Shown: piece after piece, positions 45,974-56,395 of the stretch | Layout of the letters: each line of letters begins with the position of its first letter | Position numbering within the stretch: the stretch's first letter is position 1 | NCBI GenBank assembly: GCA_947496235.1 | Contig: CANMCE010000003.1 | Location: forward strand, 422,942 to 486,941 | Direction: 5' to 3' | Source: an uncultured Glaciecola sp. | GTDB taxonomy: Bacteria > Pseudomonadota > Gammaproteobacteria > Enterobacterales > Alteromonadaceae | Length of the DNA: 64,000 bases | The notes under the pieces: generated by a model | What the model was told of the DNA's origin: nothing | What the model saw: only the letters and a program-made list of their open reading frames with translations | The model's database searches: none | Translations under genes and position numbers: made by a program

Positions 45974-46825
45974 ATGACTTTAAGCTGTAAAATCGTCTAT
46001 AATTTACTCATTAACACTGAGCAAAATGAATTAAATTTGATAATAATACCTGCCGCTAGCTTTTCATTGATTGGCCTTAAAATGGCAACACCAAACACCA
46101 TGCTCAATGATTGGGTTGAAACCATCTGGTCTACCGACGTATCCCAAGATACATTTACTGAAGTGAATGAAAAAATATATCCCGATGCTGGCTCAAGTCT
46201 AATTTTTGAAATCGACGGTGATAATATTCAGGTATGGTTTTCGTTCAATACATCAGTAACTTCTTATAATTGGCATACAAGTAAACGATACATAGGCGTT
46301 CGATTTCGTCCGGGAAGTGCACTCTCCCTTTTTTCTTCCCAGTTGAACCATGCTTGGCGAGAGACAGTTAATTTACTGAATATCAACTTTGCCCATTCTT
46401 CTAGTTTGCTAAGATTATTAGAACAATTGATAGTGTTAGAAAAACATCAACAAATTCATGCTGTCGAAGATTGGTTGCTAGCTTGTGTCACGCTGGATCA
46501 ACACAAAGCAAAAAAATGGAATGATTTACTCACCAAGGCGTCTGAGCGCTTGATATCTCCTTATCAGATAGCAGTTCAATCGGGGTTGACCAGACGTACC
46601 CTAGAGCGTAATTTTAAAAAGTATTTTGGCTACTCACCTCATCAACTTCACGGATTAGCCCAAATAAAATATGCTCGATGGCAATTAATAAAACCTGATT
46701 CCCGGCTTAGCAATGTAGCACTTAATTGTGGCTTCTTTGATCAATCTCACTTTAATCATGTCTTCAAACAACACACCCAAGAAACCCCTCTAGAATATCG
46801 TCAACGAAAATTGTCGCAAATTTAA
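45974..46825 (+). CDS. AraC-family transcriptional regulator
   Basis: 283 residues as read; the true start could be the later ATG at 46082 (MATPNTMLNDWVETIW). The C-terminal double HTH is clear: ISPYQIAVQSGLTRRTLERNFKKYFGYSPHQLHGLAQIKYARWQLI, then SRLSNVALNCGFFDQSHFNHVFKQHTQETPLEYRQ. The N-terminal domain has the pattern VETIWSTD...GVRFRPGSALSLF common to regulators with a DUF6597-type sensing part. The AhpD-like and YrhK-like genes follow 61 bp later; it may control them. Confidence 0.88.
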   Translation: MTLSCKIVYNLLINTEQNELNLIIIPAASFSLIGLKMATPNTMLNDWVETIWSTDVSQDTFTEVNEKIYPDAGSSLIFEIDGDNIQVWFSFNTSVTSYNWHTSKRYIGVRFRPGSALSLFSSQLNHAWRETVNLLNINFAHSSSLLRLLEQLIVLEKHQQIHAVEDWLLACVTLDQHKAKKWNDLLTKASERLISPYQIAVQSGLTRRTLERNFKKYFGYSPHQLHGLAQIKYARWQLIKPDSRLSNVALNCGFFDQSHFNHVFKQHTQETPLEYRQRKLSQI

Positions 46826-46886
46826 AATAACTAAGAAAATGACATCTCTACACTATATGTAGTTTTTTAATATTGTAGAGGTAAAC

Positions 46887-47336
46887 ATGCACGATAGAAT
46901 TTCCCAATCATCCCTTTTTCAGCTTTGCCCTCGCTTAGTGCCAAGTTTAATGGAACTAGGTAATAATCCTTCTGTTGAAACAATAAGTACAGGACTGCTA
47001 CATATAGTTAAACTTAGGGCTTCACAAATCAACAACTGCGGTTTTTGTCAACACATGCATGCCCACGAAGCCAGAGTCGACGGCGAACATCAATCTAGGT
47101 TAGATGTACTACCCGCATGGCGAGAATTAAGTTGCTTTAATCTGCAAGAAAAAGCGGCTTTAGCTTGGACAGAAGCATTAACCTTAATTCATCAACAAGC
47201 ATTAGACCAAGATGTTTACCAGACGGTTTTAGATGCTTTTGGAGAACAAGGACTTGTTGAATTGACCACTGTTATTTTGCAAATAAACAGTTGGAATCGC
47301 ATCGCTGTAAGTTTTAATTTTCAACCAGATATGTAG
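46887..47336 (+). CDS. AhpD-like carboxymuconolactone decarboxylase family protein
   Basis: 149 residues with the AhpD-core motif: LRASQINNCGFCQHMHAHEARVDG holds the redox CxxC (Cys-Gly-Phe-Cys) and the conserved His, with EKAALAWTEALTLI after it. Such proteins give peroxidase or disulfide reductase activity. GAGG precedes the start. It lies 61 bp after the AraC gene and 16 bp before the YrhK-like gene, so the three probably form an inducible stress unit. Confidence 0.9.
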   Translation: MHDRISQSSLFQLCPRLVPSLMELGNNPSVETISTGLLHIVKLRASQINNCGFCQHMHAHEARVDGEHQSRLDVLPAWRELSCFNLQEKAALAWTEALTLIHQQALDQDVYQTVLDAFGEQGLVELTTVILQINSWNRIAVSFNFQPDM

Positions 47337-47352
47337 TCCTGAGGTAGTAGAG

Positions 47353-47526
47353 ATGTCAACGTCAAATAATGTTCAGACAAAATCATTGAGAATCATGGCC
47401 AGTTTGTCATTTTTCTTTGGTAGTACACTTTTTCTACCCACGTTTGCCGATTATGCAACCATAGGGGTTTGGCTTTTTATGTTGGGCTCAGCACTTATGT
47501 TCGTTGACTTAATAAGATCTAGGTAG
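47353..47526 (+). CDS. YrhK-like small membrane protein
   Basis: 57 residues, start ATG at 47353 with GAGGTAG upstream. After a short polar start (MSTSNNVQTKSLRI) come two hydrophobic helices, ASLSFFFGSTLFLP and GVWLFMLGSALMFVDLI. The pattern of FFFGSTLFLP followed by GVWLFMLGS matches the YrhK domain (two-helix module of unknown function). It is the last gene of the AraC/AhpD-like run. Confidence 0.75.
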   Translation: MSTSNNVQTKSLRIMASLSFFFGSTLFLPTFADYATIGVWLFMLGSALMFVDLIRSR

Positions 47527-47668
47527 CTGACGTAGTCTATTAAAGGCCCCCGTTAAAAGCAATAATACTTACAAAATTTCAAACAATGTAAAGTTAGCGT
47601 AAAGAAGAGAACTGTTCGCAAGGTTTTAAAGTCGATAGTGTTAATTGAAAAAGACTGGAAAACTTGCC

Positions 47669-48538
47669 GTGAAAAAAAATCAAATGCTCTTGACCCGTAG
47701 ACAAGCACTGATTTCAATCGCTTCTATTGCAGCACTCTCTCCCATTGTTGCTTTAACAGGTTGCGGAGGAGGTGGCTCCTCCGCAACTAATTTAGATAAT
47801 TCTTCAGGCTCTGGTGGTTCAAGTAGTTCAGGTGGTTCATCTACTCCCACGACCAATAATGGAAATTGGTTAAGTGGGGGTACACAAAATATGACCGCCA
47901 ACTTTCCTGAAGACAATATCTTCGCAAACGCAAGTACGTGCACTGTTGAATTAACTGGGCAGCAGACAGAAGGGCCTTGTTACTTTGATTCTGATTATCT
48001 TGATGACATATCGGCAGGTCAAACAGGTTTACCCATGATGTTATGTCTTCAGCTTATTGATAGCGCTTGTAATCCTTTAGCTGGCTATGAAATTGAAGTT
48101 TGGCATTGTGATGTAAGAGGCGTGTACTCTGCCGACACTTCAGGCGCAGCTGATACTAGAGGGTTTAATTCATCTTTTTGTTCTGGAAACGACAGTGCAG
48201 CACTTGCCTCTAAATGGTTTAGAGGCATCGCTGTAACTGATAGCAGCGGTCGGGTCAATTTTAAGACTTGTTTTCCCGGTTGGTATAGCGGTCGTGCCAT
48301 TCATATACACTTTAGGGTAAGACAAAACAATTTGGACTCCTTGGTTTCCCAGTTTGGTTTTGATGATACCTTTTGCGATGATATTTGCTCTACTCATTCT
48401 GATTATGCTTCGCGCGGCACACCTAATACACATTTAACCAACGATACTGTGTTTGGGAATGACTATGCTAAATATCTGTTTGATCTTGAGCAAAACCAAG
48501 ACGGTTCTTTGTTAGGCTATAAACGTATTATCATTTAG
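47669..48538 (+). CDS. Tat-exported intradiol-dioxygenase-like lipoprotein
   Basis: 289 residues if it begins at the GTG 47669 (GGAAAA upstream); a TTG at 47645 and an ATG at 47681 are alternatives. LLTRRQALISIASIAALSPIVALTGC is a twin-arginine signal ending in a lipobox, then a Gly/Ser-rich linker. The catalytic beta-sandwich has the intradiol order of iron ligands: Tyr in VRGVYSAD, Tyr in FPGWYSGRA, and two His in IHIHFRVRQ. Cysteines nearby (HCDV, FCDDIC) suggest disulfides. Intradiol enzymes open catechol rings, but exported members may act on aromatic or lignin-type substrates outside the membrane. No aromatic-degradation genes lie beside it. Confidence 0.88.
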   Translation: MKKNQMLLTRRQALISIASIAALSPIVALTGCGGGGSSATNLDNSSGSGGSSSSGGSSTPTTNNGNWLSGGTQNMTANFPEDNIFANASTCTVELTGQQTEGPCYFDSDYLDDISAGQTGLPMMLCLQLIDSACNPLAGYEIEVWHCDVRGVYSADTSGAADTRGFNSSFCSGNDSAALASKWFRGIAVTDSSGRVNFKTCFPGWYSGRAIHIHFRVRQNNLDSLVSQFGFDDTFCDDICSTHSDYASRGTPNTHLTNDTVFGNDYAKYLFDLEQNQDGSLLGYKRIII

Positions 48539-48648
48539 AGTTAATTGGCCTTTTATGGGCGAAATATATGTGGTAATACTGCCTTCTATACTTATTTTCA
48601 CTAATTAACTTGGCTGATATTCAATCGTTCAAACGTATAGGGGAATTA

Positions 48649-48682
48649 TTTGGGGCACTCGTTTTAATTAACATGCCCCAAA
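48649..48682. terminator. Bidirectional terminator
   Basis: TTTGGGGCA / TGCCCCAAA, 9-bp stem and 16-base loop, followed by CTATTTTTT. It lies between the converging genes that end at 48538 and 48702. Confidence 0.75.
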
Positions 48683-48701
48683 CTATTTTTTCAATTCATT
48701 T

Positions 48702-49844
48702 CTACTGACAGGCTACGGGAAAGTGGTAAATTGTCTCTGAACAGCTTGCACCATTCTCATCAGACATACAAACTCTTGCACTCACCGAGCGCGTACAGAA
48801 CTGAATGCCATCTTGGTTGAGAATATTCAATTGATTTGACGACTCCAAACCATCACCAACAAAATTGCCCCAAGGAGCAGAGTTTGCTATTTGCTGTAAA
48901 AGTTCACGCAAGCAAGGAGAATCACTGGTGCCTGTCGTTTGAGTATCGTTTGTAACAGGCACATCAAAGATCATTTCAAAGCTACGCGAATCTACAGTTG
49001 ATCTATTTTTATTTACCCACAACTTCGATATTATTTTGGCTTGACCGGGTTCATTTATGAGTCCACCAAATTCTACCCCAAATATTATTTTATTTGCACC
49101 ATCTCCAATTGCTGCAAATACTGGGCGTTCCTCACTGTCCATATAGACTTGAAAGCCTACTGAGTTTTTTGACAAATTAATTCCTATTCCAGAGACATCG
49201 ACATCTTCATTTAGATCGTAAACATTTTGACCAGATCCATTCAGTCTTGAAATGATTGTATCTATTACAAACTGCTCCACCTCAGACCTACTTTGTGGAT
49301 TCATATATTCCTTTAAAACATGGCACGCTGCCGTATCTGAACTGTCATCTGTTGAATTCTTTCGAAACTCATCGCCTATAGAATCTAACGAACTAAAATT
49401 TGAAAATAGATTTGGATCAAGATTCAGCATACCATTATCAGTAGCCAACACTATATCATCAAAAAATTGATAAAAAGCCTGTGCAGTTTCCAACTCCTCA
49501 GTTGATAGCGACAAATTTTGCACATTTAGTTGTACAGAAAACTGTTGTGTATGAAATGCTGAAACTTTAAATTTATAGGCTATCTTGTCTTGTGGATTTA
49601 ATATAACAACGTCTTTTTGAGTTGGTTCACAAACAACCTGAGTTTCATCTATAGTTGCTGGACCACCATTTAAATCCTCGAACCGACATCGTGGCTGGAC
49701 ATATTTTGTAGAAGCTAATTGCTTGGCTTCTGGTTGAGTGCAGTCATGACAAACGAAAGCATCTATCATTTGTGCATTAGCGATATTTAAATAGAATAAC
49801 AAATTCAAAAATGTAACTATTTTTAATGTAATTTTTACAAACAT
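48702..49844 (-). CDS. Cysteine-rich secreted protein of unknown function
   Basis: 380 residues from the ATG at 49844, chosen because AAAGGAA stands 7 bases before it and a signal peptide follows (MFVKITLKIVTFLNLLFYLNIANAQ). The frame runs open to 49895, through the G9 tract. The mature part has a dozen cysteines, including CHDC at the start and clusters FCTRSVSARVCMSDENGASC and VACQ at the end, so disulfide bonds are likely. The rest looks like beta-rich extracellular sequence with no recognised enzyme motif. It has a promoter with a homopolymer in its spacer (49877-49906), and could be a surface or secreted factor. Confidence 0.75.
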   Translation of the reverse strand: MFVKITLKIVTFLNLLFYLNIANAQMIDAFVCHDCTQPEAKQLASTKYVQPRCRFEDLNGGPATIDETQVVCEPTQKDVVILNPQDKIAYKFKVSAFHTQQFSVQLNVQNLSLSTEELETAQAFYQFFDDIVLATDNGMLNLDPNLFSNFSSLDSIGDEFRKNSTDDSSDTAACHVLKEYMNPQSRSEVEQFVIDTIISRLNGSGQNVYDLNEDVDVSGIGINLSKNSVGFQVYMDSEERPVFAAIGDGANKIIFGVEFGGLINEPGQAKIISKLWVNKNRSTVDSRSFEMIFDVPVTNDTQTTGTSDSPCLRELLQQIANSAPWGNFVGDGLESSNQLNILNQDGIQFCTRSVSARVCMSDENGASCSETIYHFPVACQ

Positions 49845-49876
49845 TTCTCGATTCCTTTCACGTATACTAAAGTCTA

Positions 49877-49906
49877 AATTTACCCCCCCCCTCATCGTTC
49901 TGTCAA
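49877..49906 (-). promoter_or_regulatory. Promoter with a G9 run between -35 and -10 (probable phase-variable)
   Basis: On the minus strand TTGACA (49906-49901, perfect -35) is followed by 18 bp and then TAAATT (49882-49877, 4 of 6). Nine consecutive G (49891-49883) fill half of the spacer. Loss or gain of one G by slippage would change the spacing to 17 or 19 bp. Similar spacer tracts switch porA and fim promoters. Nothing else in the 129-bp gap to rho competes. Confidence 0.65.
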
Positions 49907-49918
49907 CAACAAAAAATT

Positions 49919-49953
49919 GCTTGATTAGAATTAAGAAATTTTACTAATCAAGC
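49919..49953 (-). terminator. rho gene terminator
   Basis: GCTTGATTAG / CTAATCAAGC, 10-bp perfect stem with a 15-base loop, followed on the minus strand by AATTTTTTG. It ends rho transcription just before the next promoter on the same strand. Confidence 0.85.
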
Positions 49954-49973
49954 GGCTTAAACAAATAAAAAAA

Positions 49974-51239
49974 TTAGCTTTTTTGACGCTTCATTGAATC
50001 GAAGAATTCGTCGTTGGTTTTGGTCATTGATAAACGGCTGATAAGGAATTCCATTGCGTCCACTTCTGACATTTCATGTACGATTTTACGTAAAATCCAC
50101 ATTTTTTGTAGCTCATCAGGTTTGGTCAACAATTCTTCTCTACGAGTACCAGAGCGGTTGAAATCAATGGCTGGGAATACACGTTTTTCTGCAATTTTAC
50201 GATTCAAGTGCAGTTCCATGTTACCTGTACCTTTAAATTCTTCGTAGATTACCTCGTCCATTTTCGAACCTGTATCAATCAAGGCTGTAGCTATGATAGT
50301 TAAACTTCCGCCCTCTTCTACATTACGAGCAGCACCAAAGAAGCGCTTAGGTTTGTGCAATGCATTAGCATCTACACCACCGGTCAGTACTTTACCTGAA
50401 GAAGGAATAACAGTGTTGTATGCACGTGCTAAACGTGTAATTGAGTCTAATAAGATTACCACGTCTTTTTTATGCTCAACTAATCGCTTAGCCTTTTCGA
50501 TAACCATTTCAGCTACTTGAACGTGACGGCTAGCAGGTTCGTCAAAGGTAGAAGCTACCACTTCGCCTTGCACCAAGCGTTGCATTTCGGTTACTTCTTC
50601 AGGACGTTCATCAATCAACAATACCATCAACTGACATTCAGGATGATTGGCAGCAATAGATTGCGCAATGTTCTGAAGCAATAAGGTTTTACCCGCTTTA
50701 GGCGGAGCTACTATCAAACCACGTTGACCACAGCCCACAGGTGATGCCAAGTCTAGTACACGGGCAGTAATATCTTCGGTACTACCATTTCCACGCTCCA
50801 TGCGTAAACGAGAATTAGCATGCAGTGGAGTAAGGTTTTCAAAAAGGATTTTATTGCGGGAGTTTTCTGGTTTGTCGAAGTTGACTTCACGAATCTTTAA
50901 AAGGGCAAAATAACGTTCACTGTCTTTTGGCGGTCTGATTTTTCCAGCGATAGTATCGCCAGTTCTCAGGTTAAAGCGCCGAATTTGGCTCGGTGAAACA
51001 TAAATATCATCTGGGCCAGCTAAATAAGACGAGTCTCCCGAGCGCAAAAAGCCAAAGCCGTCTTGCAAAATCTCAAGTACACCGTCACCAAAGATATCTT
51101 CACCGCCTTTAGCATGCGCTTTAAGAATAGAGAAGATAATGTCTTGTTTACGGGCGCGGGCAAGATTTTCGAGGCCCATGGTTTCAGCTAGTTCAACTAG
51201 TTCATTGATAGGTTTCTGTTTTAATTCAGTTAAATTCAT
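49974..51239 (-). CDS. rho: Transcription termination factor Rho
   Basis: 421 residues, standard for gammaproteobacteria. The N-terminal Rho-N helix bundle ([24 protein letters not shown]) and cold-shock-type RNA-binding domain ([15 protein letters not shown]) precede the hexameric ATPase: Walker [13 protein letters not shown], Walker [17 protein letters not shown]-loop near [30 protein letters not shown] and arginine finger region [24 protein letters not shown]. It terminates unstructured transcripts. It lies downstream of trxA with a 299-bp gap (51240-51538) holding the trxA terminator and a long rho leader, where autoregulation by Rho itself is known in related bacteria. Confidence 0.98.
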   Translation of the reverse strand: MNLTELKQKPINELVELAETMGLENLARARKQDIIFSILKAHAKGGEDIFGDGVLEILQDGFGFLRSGDSSYLAGPDDIYVSPSQIRRFNLRTGDTIAGKIRPPKDSERYFALLKIREVNFDKPENSRNKILFENLTPLHANSRLRMERGNGSTEDITARVLDLASPVGCGQRGLIVAPPKAGKTLLLQNIAQSIAANHPECQLMVLLIDERPEEVTEMQRLVQGEVVASTFDEPASRHVQVAEMVIEKAKRLVEHKKDVVILLDSITRLARAYNTVIPSSGKVLTGGVDANALHKPKRFFGAARNVEEGGSLTIIATALIDTGSKMDEVIYEEFKGTGNMELHLNRKIAEKRVFPAIDFNRSGTRREELLTKPDELQKMWILRKIVHEMSEVDAMEFLISRLSMTKTNDEFFDSMKRQKS

Positions 51240-51494
51240 TTCGGTGGGTCTTAGTTGGGTACATGCTAGTACGGATTATTACTCGTGTTAAGTGACTCGT
51301 TCAGGTTCAAAAATTTTTTGTAATCGACAAACGCTATAGCTGGACACCTTTTCATTTTTGCGGATGATAAGAAGACCATGTTAAAAGAGTGACTCGCTCG
51401 AAACGAAGCGATTACTTTGGTGAGTTGTTAATAAATTAGCACCTATTTATATTATCGTCCAGTGATACTGTAATTTTAATTTGATTCAAAACAA

Positions 51495-51522
51495 AAAAGG
51501 CCAAATGTTAACTTGGCCTTTT
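51495..51522 (-). terminator. trxA terminator
   Basis: AAAAGGCCAA / TTGGCCTTTT, 10-bp perfect stem, 8-base loop, with A and T runs on both sides, 17 bp after the trxA stop. Confidence 0.88.
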
Positions 51523-51538
51523 GTCGAAGATTGGTTTA

Positions 51539-51865
51539 TTAAAGATTTTCTTCAATAAATTCTTTCAATTGTGATTTAGACAAGGCACCAACCTTAGTTG
51601 CTGCTACACCACCATTCTTAAATAAAAGTAGTGTGGGGATACCACGAATACCATATTTTGGTGGTGTTTCATTGTTTTCATCAACATTTAATTTACCAAT
51701 TGTGACTTTACCTTCGTATTCGTCAGCAATTTCGTCTAGAATAGGAGCGATCATTTTACAGGGGCCGCACCATTCTGCCCAGAAATCAACTAAAACAGGA
51801 CCAGATGCATTGATTACATCGGCTTCGAATTTATCGTCAGTTAACGCGATTATTTTGTCGCTCAT
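51539..51865 (-). CDS. trxA: Thioredoxin
   Basis: 108 residues. The active site [13 protein letters not shown] is canonical and the cis-Pro loop [14 protein letters not shown] is intact. It reduces protein disulfides in the cytoplasm using NADPH through thioredoxin reductase. It is divergent from rhlB (99-bp gap) and followed by rho on the same strand, the same arrangement as in E. coli. Confidence 0.98.
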   Translation of the reverse strand: MSDKIIALTDDKFEADVINASGPVLVDFWAEWCGPCKMIAPILDEIADEYEGKVTIGKLNVDENNETPPKYGIRGIPTLLLFKNGGVAATKVGALSKSQLKEFIEENL

Positions 51866-51964
51866 TCTTTTCTCCAGTTCAGGAAATTATTACACTAATG
51901 TATTCTTTCCTAATAGTGTTATATAGAACCTATTTTCAATGCAAGCAATGATAAGCTATAAGCT

Positions 51965-53257
51965 ATGCCAACAACACATTTAACAAACACAAGTTTTACC
52001 TCAATGCCGCTTCACCCTCAGATTCTGTCTGCACTTGAAGCTGAAAATTACAGTCAATGCACGCCCATTCAAGAAATGAGTTTGCCGCAACTTCTTGCTG
52101 GACAAGATATCGCAGGTCAAGCACAAACAGGGACCGGCAAAACCATGACCTTCTTACTGGCGACTTTTCATCATTTGCTGAATAATTCCAGTGAGAACGA
52201 AAATCATGGGCCTAGTGCTATCATCATGGCTCCTACGCGAGAATTAGCCATTCAGATCCATAACGATGCCAAAATGCTTGCTCAGCATACGGGATTAACC
52301 CTTGGCGTAGTATATGGGGGCGAAGGATATGAAAGTCAACGCCAACAATTAGAAAAAGGCGTTGATATTCTCATTGGAACCACAGGTCGCATAATAGATT
52401 ACTACAAACAAAAAGTTTTCTCCCTAAAAAATGTCAAAGTAGCCGTGTTAGATGAAGCTGATCGTATGTTTGATCTGGGTTTCATTAAAGATATTCGCTA
52501 TCTATTTAGACAGATGCCGGAACCAGCAAAACGCTTGAACATGTTGTTTTCAGCTACATTGAGCATGCGAGTGCAAGAGTTGGCTTATGAGCACATGAAT
52601 AATCCAGCAAGCGTGCAAATAGAACCGGAAACAAAAACCAATTCTCGTATTTCCGAAGAACTCTTTTATCCGTCAAATGAAGATAAGCCGCTTTTATTAT
52701 TGACGCTATTAGAAGAAGAATGGCCAGATCGTGCTATAGTTTTTGCCAATACCAAGCAGGATTGCGAACTTGTTACCTCATGGCTAGAAGCCGATAAACA
52801 TAGAGTGGGCTTGCTCAGTGGCGACGTTCAGCAAAAAAGACGTATAAGTATTTTGGAAGGCTTTACCAAAGGCGATTTGGATATTTTAGTTGCAACAGAT
52901 GTTGCCGCTAGAGGTATTCATATTGATAAAGTTACCCATGTTTTCAATTATGACCTACCGGATGATGCCGAAGACTATGTGCATCGCATAGGTCGAACTG
53001 GCAGAGCTGGAGAAGTCGGTGCAGCTATCAGCTTTGCCTGTGAAAAGTACGCTCAAAATTTGACCGCAATAGAACAATATATTGGTCATGAAATTCCAGT
53101 TACAGACTATAATCCAAATTTATTATTAGATGATGTACCAACACCTAAAGTAAAAACTCGCAATAACCGAAACAGAAAGGGTAGCAACCGTAATAACGGA
53201 AATCGCAACCATAATAAAGGTAAAGGGCAACGCCGACGAGCAGCCGAAAATAAATAG
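51965..53257 (+). CDS. rhlB: ATP-dependent RNA helicase RhlB
   Basis: 430 residues. The start ([21 protein letters not shown]) is like RhlB of E. coli. The core has [29 protein letters not shown] (Q motif and I), [37 protein letters not shown] and [10 protein letters not shown]. The tail is basic, Arg/Asn/Gly-rich ([20 protein letters not shown]). In E. coli this helicase belongs to the RNase E degradosome. gppA follows after 8 bp, so the two are co-transcribed. Confidence 0.95.
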   Translation: MPTTHLTNTSFTSMPLHPQILSALEAENYSQCTPIQEMSLPQLLAGQDIAGQAQTGTGKTMTFLLATFHHLLNNSSENENHGPSAIIMAPTRELAIQIHNDAKMLAQHTGLTLGVVYGGEGYESQRQQLEKGVDILIGTTGRIIDYYKQKVFSLKNVKVAVLDEADRMFDLGFIKDIRYLFRQMPEPAKRLNMLFSATLSMRVQELAYEHMNNPASVQIEPETKTNSRISEELFYPSNEDKPLLLLTLLEEEWPDRAIVFANTKQDCELVTSWLEADKHRVGLLSGDVQQKRRISILEGFTKGDLDILVATDVAARGIHIDKVTHVFNYDLPDDAEDYVHRIGRTGRAGEVGAAISFACEKYAQNLTAIEQYIGHEIPVTDYNPNLLLDDVPTPKVKTRNNRNRKGSNRNNGNRNHNKGKGQRRRAAENK

Positions 53258-53265
53258 AGGTTTGA

Positions 53266-54780
53266 ATGGGTGAGTTTCACGTGCCAGTGATTCAAGATGA
53301 ATACTATGCTGCCGTTGATTTAGGCTCAAATAGCTTTCATATGGTCACTGTTCGAGTATTGTCGGGCAGCGTTCAGATAGTAAGTAAACACAAACAAAAA
53401 GTTCGTTTAGCCGCTGGTTTGGACGAAAATAACGTTTTGAGTGGAGAAGCCATTGAACGTGGTTTAAATTGTATTCGCAATTTTGCTGAAAAAATCCAGG
53501 ATATTCCAAGATCAAACCTGAAAATTGTTGCGACAGCGACTCTACGATTGGCAACGAATGCAAGAGACTTTATTCAACCTGCAGAACAGATACTAGGGCA
53601 CAAGGTCAATATCATCAGCGGTGATGAAGAAGCCAAACAAATATATTTAGGTGTTGCATATACTTCCGCCAACCAAGGAAATACCTTGGTTATAGACATT
53701 GGTGGAGCCAGTACAGAAGTCATTGTGGGTAGAGACTTACAGCCTCTATTTTTACAAAGCTTCAATATGGGTTGCGTCACCTTTATGGAAAAATACTTTT
53801 CGGAAGGTGAAATAACCGAAGCGGCCTTTGAAAACGCCATAAAGGCTGCTACTACTATCATTAAAGAACATAAAAATATCTTTTTATGTTTTGATTGGGA
53901 ACAATGCCTAGGCGCTTCAGGTACTCCTCAAGCTGTCACTGGCATTCTAGTAAAGCGCGGCATAAGCGATGCCATTCGTTTAGATTATCTTCATACTCTT
54001 CGAAAAGAATGTATCGATTGTGGTCACATTGGGAATTTAAAAATTGAAGGTCTCGCAGCGACTCGGCAAGCCATTTTTCCAAGCGGTCTTGCTATCTTGA
54101 TTGCGCTTTTTGAAAACCTGAAGATTGATAATATGCAGATTTCAGGTGGTGCTCTTAGAGAAGGCATCATCTATGGCATGCTGGAAAGTTATCAAAAGTC
54201 GGATAGACGTTCTCAGGGCATAAATCAGTTAATCAGTCGATTCCATATCGATAACGCCCAAAGCGCTAGAACTAGCCGTCTAGCAGCAAAATTATGCAAA
54301 CAAATGTGCGAACAAACGCAATTTTGTGATTTTGACACTGAAATTGTCACTACTGCGGCGGCAGCTTTACATGAAATTGGGCTACATATTGGCTTTAAAG
54401 CACACAATGAACATGGCGCATATATATTAGATCATGTTGATTTGACAGGCTTTACGCATTTGCATCGCATGATGATTAAAGATTTGGTCTTGTTACATAG
54501 AGGCAATATTGAACGTAATGTATTAGAGCATTACAAAGAAAGTCTGCAAGACATGTTAATCAATGCACTCCGCGTACTAAGAGTTTGCGTGTTATTAACC
54601 TCAAGACGACGAAACGACGCTATTCCCGAGCCTAAATTGCAAATTGACGGTGATCGCTGGATCTTGCACTTTGATGTAAATTTAAAGCAGCAACACCCTA
54701 TGATCCATACAGAATTGTTGCATGAATGCTGGTTGCAGCATTGCGCAGGTTGGAAGCTAGAAATTATCTCAGCTGCTTAA
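53266..54780 (+). CDS. gppA: Guanosine pentaphosphatase/exopolyphosphatase
   Basis: 504 residues. The ASKHA-fold phosphate loops are [18 protein letters not shown] at the N-terminus and [16 protein letters not shown] in the middle, with [14 protein letters not shown] between them. The Ppx/GppA C-terminal HD-like region ([32 protein letters not shown]) is present. It converts pppGpp to ppGpp and trims polyphosphate. The rhlB-gppA order identifies it as GppA rather than Ppx. Its 3' end overlaps the converging ubiB by 17 bp. Confidence 0.93.
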   Translation: MGEFHVPVIQDEYYAAVDLGSNSFHMVTVRVLSGSVQIVSKHKQKVRLAAGLDENNVLSGEAIERGLNCIRNFAEKIQDIPRSNLKIVATATLRLATNARDFIQPAEQILGHKVNIISGDEEAKQIYLGVAYTSANQGNTLVIDIGGASTEVIVGRDLQPLFLQSFNMGCVTFMEKYFSEGEITEAAFENAIKAATTIIKEHKNIFLCFDWEQCLGASGTPQAVTGILVKRGISDAIRLDYLHTLRKECIDCGHIGNLKIEGLAATRQAIFPSGLAILIALFENLKIDNMQISGGALREGIIYGMLESYQKSDRRSQGINQLISRFHIDNAQSARTSRLAAKLCKQMCEQTQFCDFDTEIVTTAAAALHEIGLHIGFKAHNEHGAYILDHVDLTGFTHLHRMMIKDLVLLHRGNIERNVLEHYKESLQDMLINALRVLRVCVLLTSRRRNDAIPEPKLQIDGDRWILHFDVNLKQQHPMIHTELLHECWLQHCAGWKLEIISAA

Positions 54781-56395
54781 ACGAGTAGACCCAGCAGCCA
54801 AGTGCTACCACACCAAATCCAATTGCATAAAAAGGATGCTGCCCAAGTATATGTGCGCTTAAGGCGCCTACACTGAAAGCCACAGCTAAATGCCCAAGGA
54901 TGCGAGACTTTTGAAGTCTCGCAGTTTGCTTAATCGTTTCTTTGTGCTGTTTTTCAAGCTGTTGTGGCAATGAGCGCAATTGCTTCATAGTGTCATACAT
55001 TAAATCAGGTAACTCCGGCAGTTTCTCACTCCAATAGGGAAGATTTTGACGAATGTTATTAAACATGGCTTTAGGCCCAATCTGTTCTTTCATCCATCGT
55101 TCTAAGAAAGGTTTTGCTGTTTCCCATAAATCTAACTGTGGATACAATTGACGGCCCAATCCTTCGACATAGAGTAAGGTCTTTTGCAACAACACCAATT
55201 GAGGTTGCACTTCCATATCAAAACGTCTGGCGGTATTAAATAATTGCAACAAGACATTGGCAAAGGAAATTTCTTCTAGCGGTTTTTGGAAAATAGGCTC
55301 GCACACAGTCCGAATACCCATTTCAAAATCGTCAATATTGGTATCTGCAGGTACCCAACCTGAATCCACATGAAGCTCGGCCACTTTTCGATAGTCACGG
55401 TTAAAAAAGGCGATAAAGTTTTCGGCTAAGTAGCGCTTATCTTGTTTGTTGAGGGTGCCAACAATACCGTAATCGATGCCAATATATTGTGGGTTCTCCG
55501 GATGCTCCTTGGACACAAAAATATTCCCCGGGTGCATATCTGCATGGAAAAAACTATCGCGAAAAACCTGAGTAAAAAAGACTTCAACGCCTCGTTCAGC
55601 TAACAACTTAAAGTTGGTATTTTGCGCTTCTAGTGCTTTAATATCAGAGACAGGAATGCCATAAATGCGTTCCATTACTATGATATTTTTCCGACAATAA
55701 TCACTATGGATCCTAGGCACATACAAGGCTTCAGAATCTTCAAAATTTCGTCTTATTTGAATCCCGTTCGCGGCTTCTCTGAGTAAATCCAACTCGTCTA
55801 ATATTGTACGTCTGTATTCTTGGACTACTTCTACAGGACGAAGTCTGCGACCTTGAGGCAATAGTCGTTGAACTATGCGAGCAAAGGACAGAATTAGATC
55901 AACATCCGCTTCTATAGTACTGCGTATATCAGGCCTTAGTACTTTAATAACAATATTTTCACCGCTATCTTTTAACTTAGCAGCATGCACTTGTGCCACA
56001 GAAGCGCTGGCTAATGGCGCCATTTGAAAATCATCAAACAATAATGAAATATCCTTTATCTCTAATGCTGTTTCGATAATGGATTTAGCTTGCTCAGATG
56101 AGAATGGTGGCACTTTATCTTGTAGTAAGCTTAATTCATTTGCAATTTCGGCGCGAAAAAGATCCCGTCTGGTGGATAACATTTGCCCAAATTTAATATA
56201 AACCGGACCAAGAGATTCTAGCGCCAACCTAAGTCTCTTGCCGTGATTTTCATTTTTATGTTTGTTGGGCAACCAGAAAAAGCAGTTACGGAGCCAGCGG
56301 AAATACCAAGGGCGAAAACGTTTAGGGATTAATTCATCCACCCCGTGTTTTAGCAACTCACTGCCGATAAAGTAAAATCGTCTAAGTTTCATCAT
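54764..56395 (-). CDS. ubiB: Ubiquinone biosynthesis atypical kinase UbiB
   Basis: 543 residues. The KxGQ motif is in [18 protein letters not shown], the Ala-rich loop in [14 protein letters not shown], the catalytic Lys in [12 protein letters not shown], catalytic loop [11 protein letters not shown] and the metal-binding DYGIVG. The C-terminal two helices ([15 protein letters not shown] and [16 protein letters not shown]) anchor it to the inner membrane. It supports coenzyme Q synthesis, probably by extracting lipid intermediates. It overlaps ubiJ by 4 bp. Confidence 0.97.
   Translation of the reverse strand: MMKLRRFYFIGSELLKHGVDELIPKRFRPWYFRWLRNCFFWLPNKHKNENHGKRLRLALESLGPVYIKFGQMLSTRRDLFRAEIANELSLLQDKVPPFSSEQAKSIIETALEIKDISLLFDDFQMAPLASASVAQVHAAKLKDSGENIVIKVLRPDIRSTIEADVDLILSFARIVQRLLPQGRRLRPVEVVQEYRRTILDELDLLREAANGIQIRRNFEDSEALYVPRIHSDYCRKNIIVMERIYGIPVSDIKALEAQNTNFKLLAERGVEVFFTQVFRDSFFHADMHPGNIFVSKEHPENPQYIGIDYGIVGTLNKQDKRYLAENFIAFFNRDYRKVAELHVDSGWVPADTNIDDFEMGIRTVCEPIFQKPLEEISFANVLLQLFNTARRFDMEVQPQLVLLQKTLLYVEGLGRQLYPQLDLWETAKPFLERWMKEQIGPKAMFNNIRQNLPYWSEKLPELPDLMYDTMKQLRSLPQQLEKQHKETIKQTARLQKSRILGHLAVAFSVGALSAHILGQHPFYAIGFGVVALGCWVYSFKQLR

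Noticed and set aside
49845..49895. N-terminal extension of the Cys-rich protein through the G9 run
   Set aside because: A strong AAAGGAA and a complete signal peptide mark 49844 as the start. Kept only as an alternative in the phase-variation finding.
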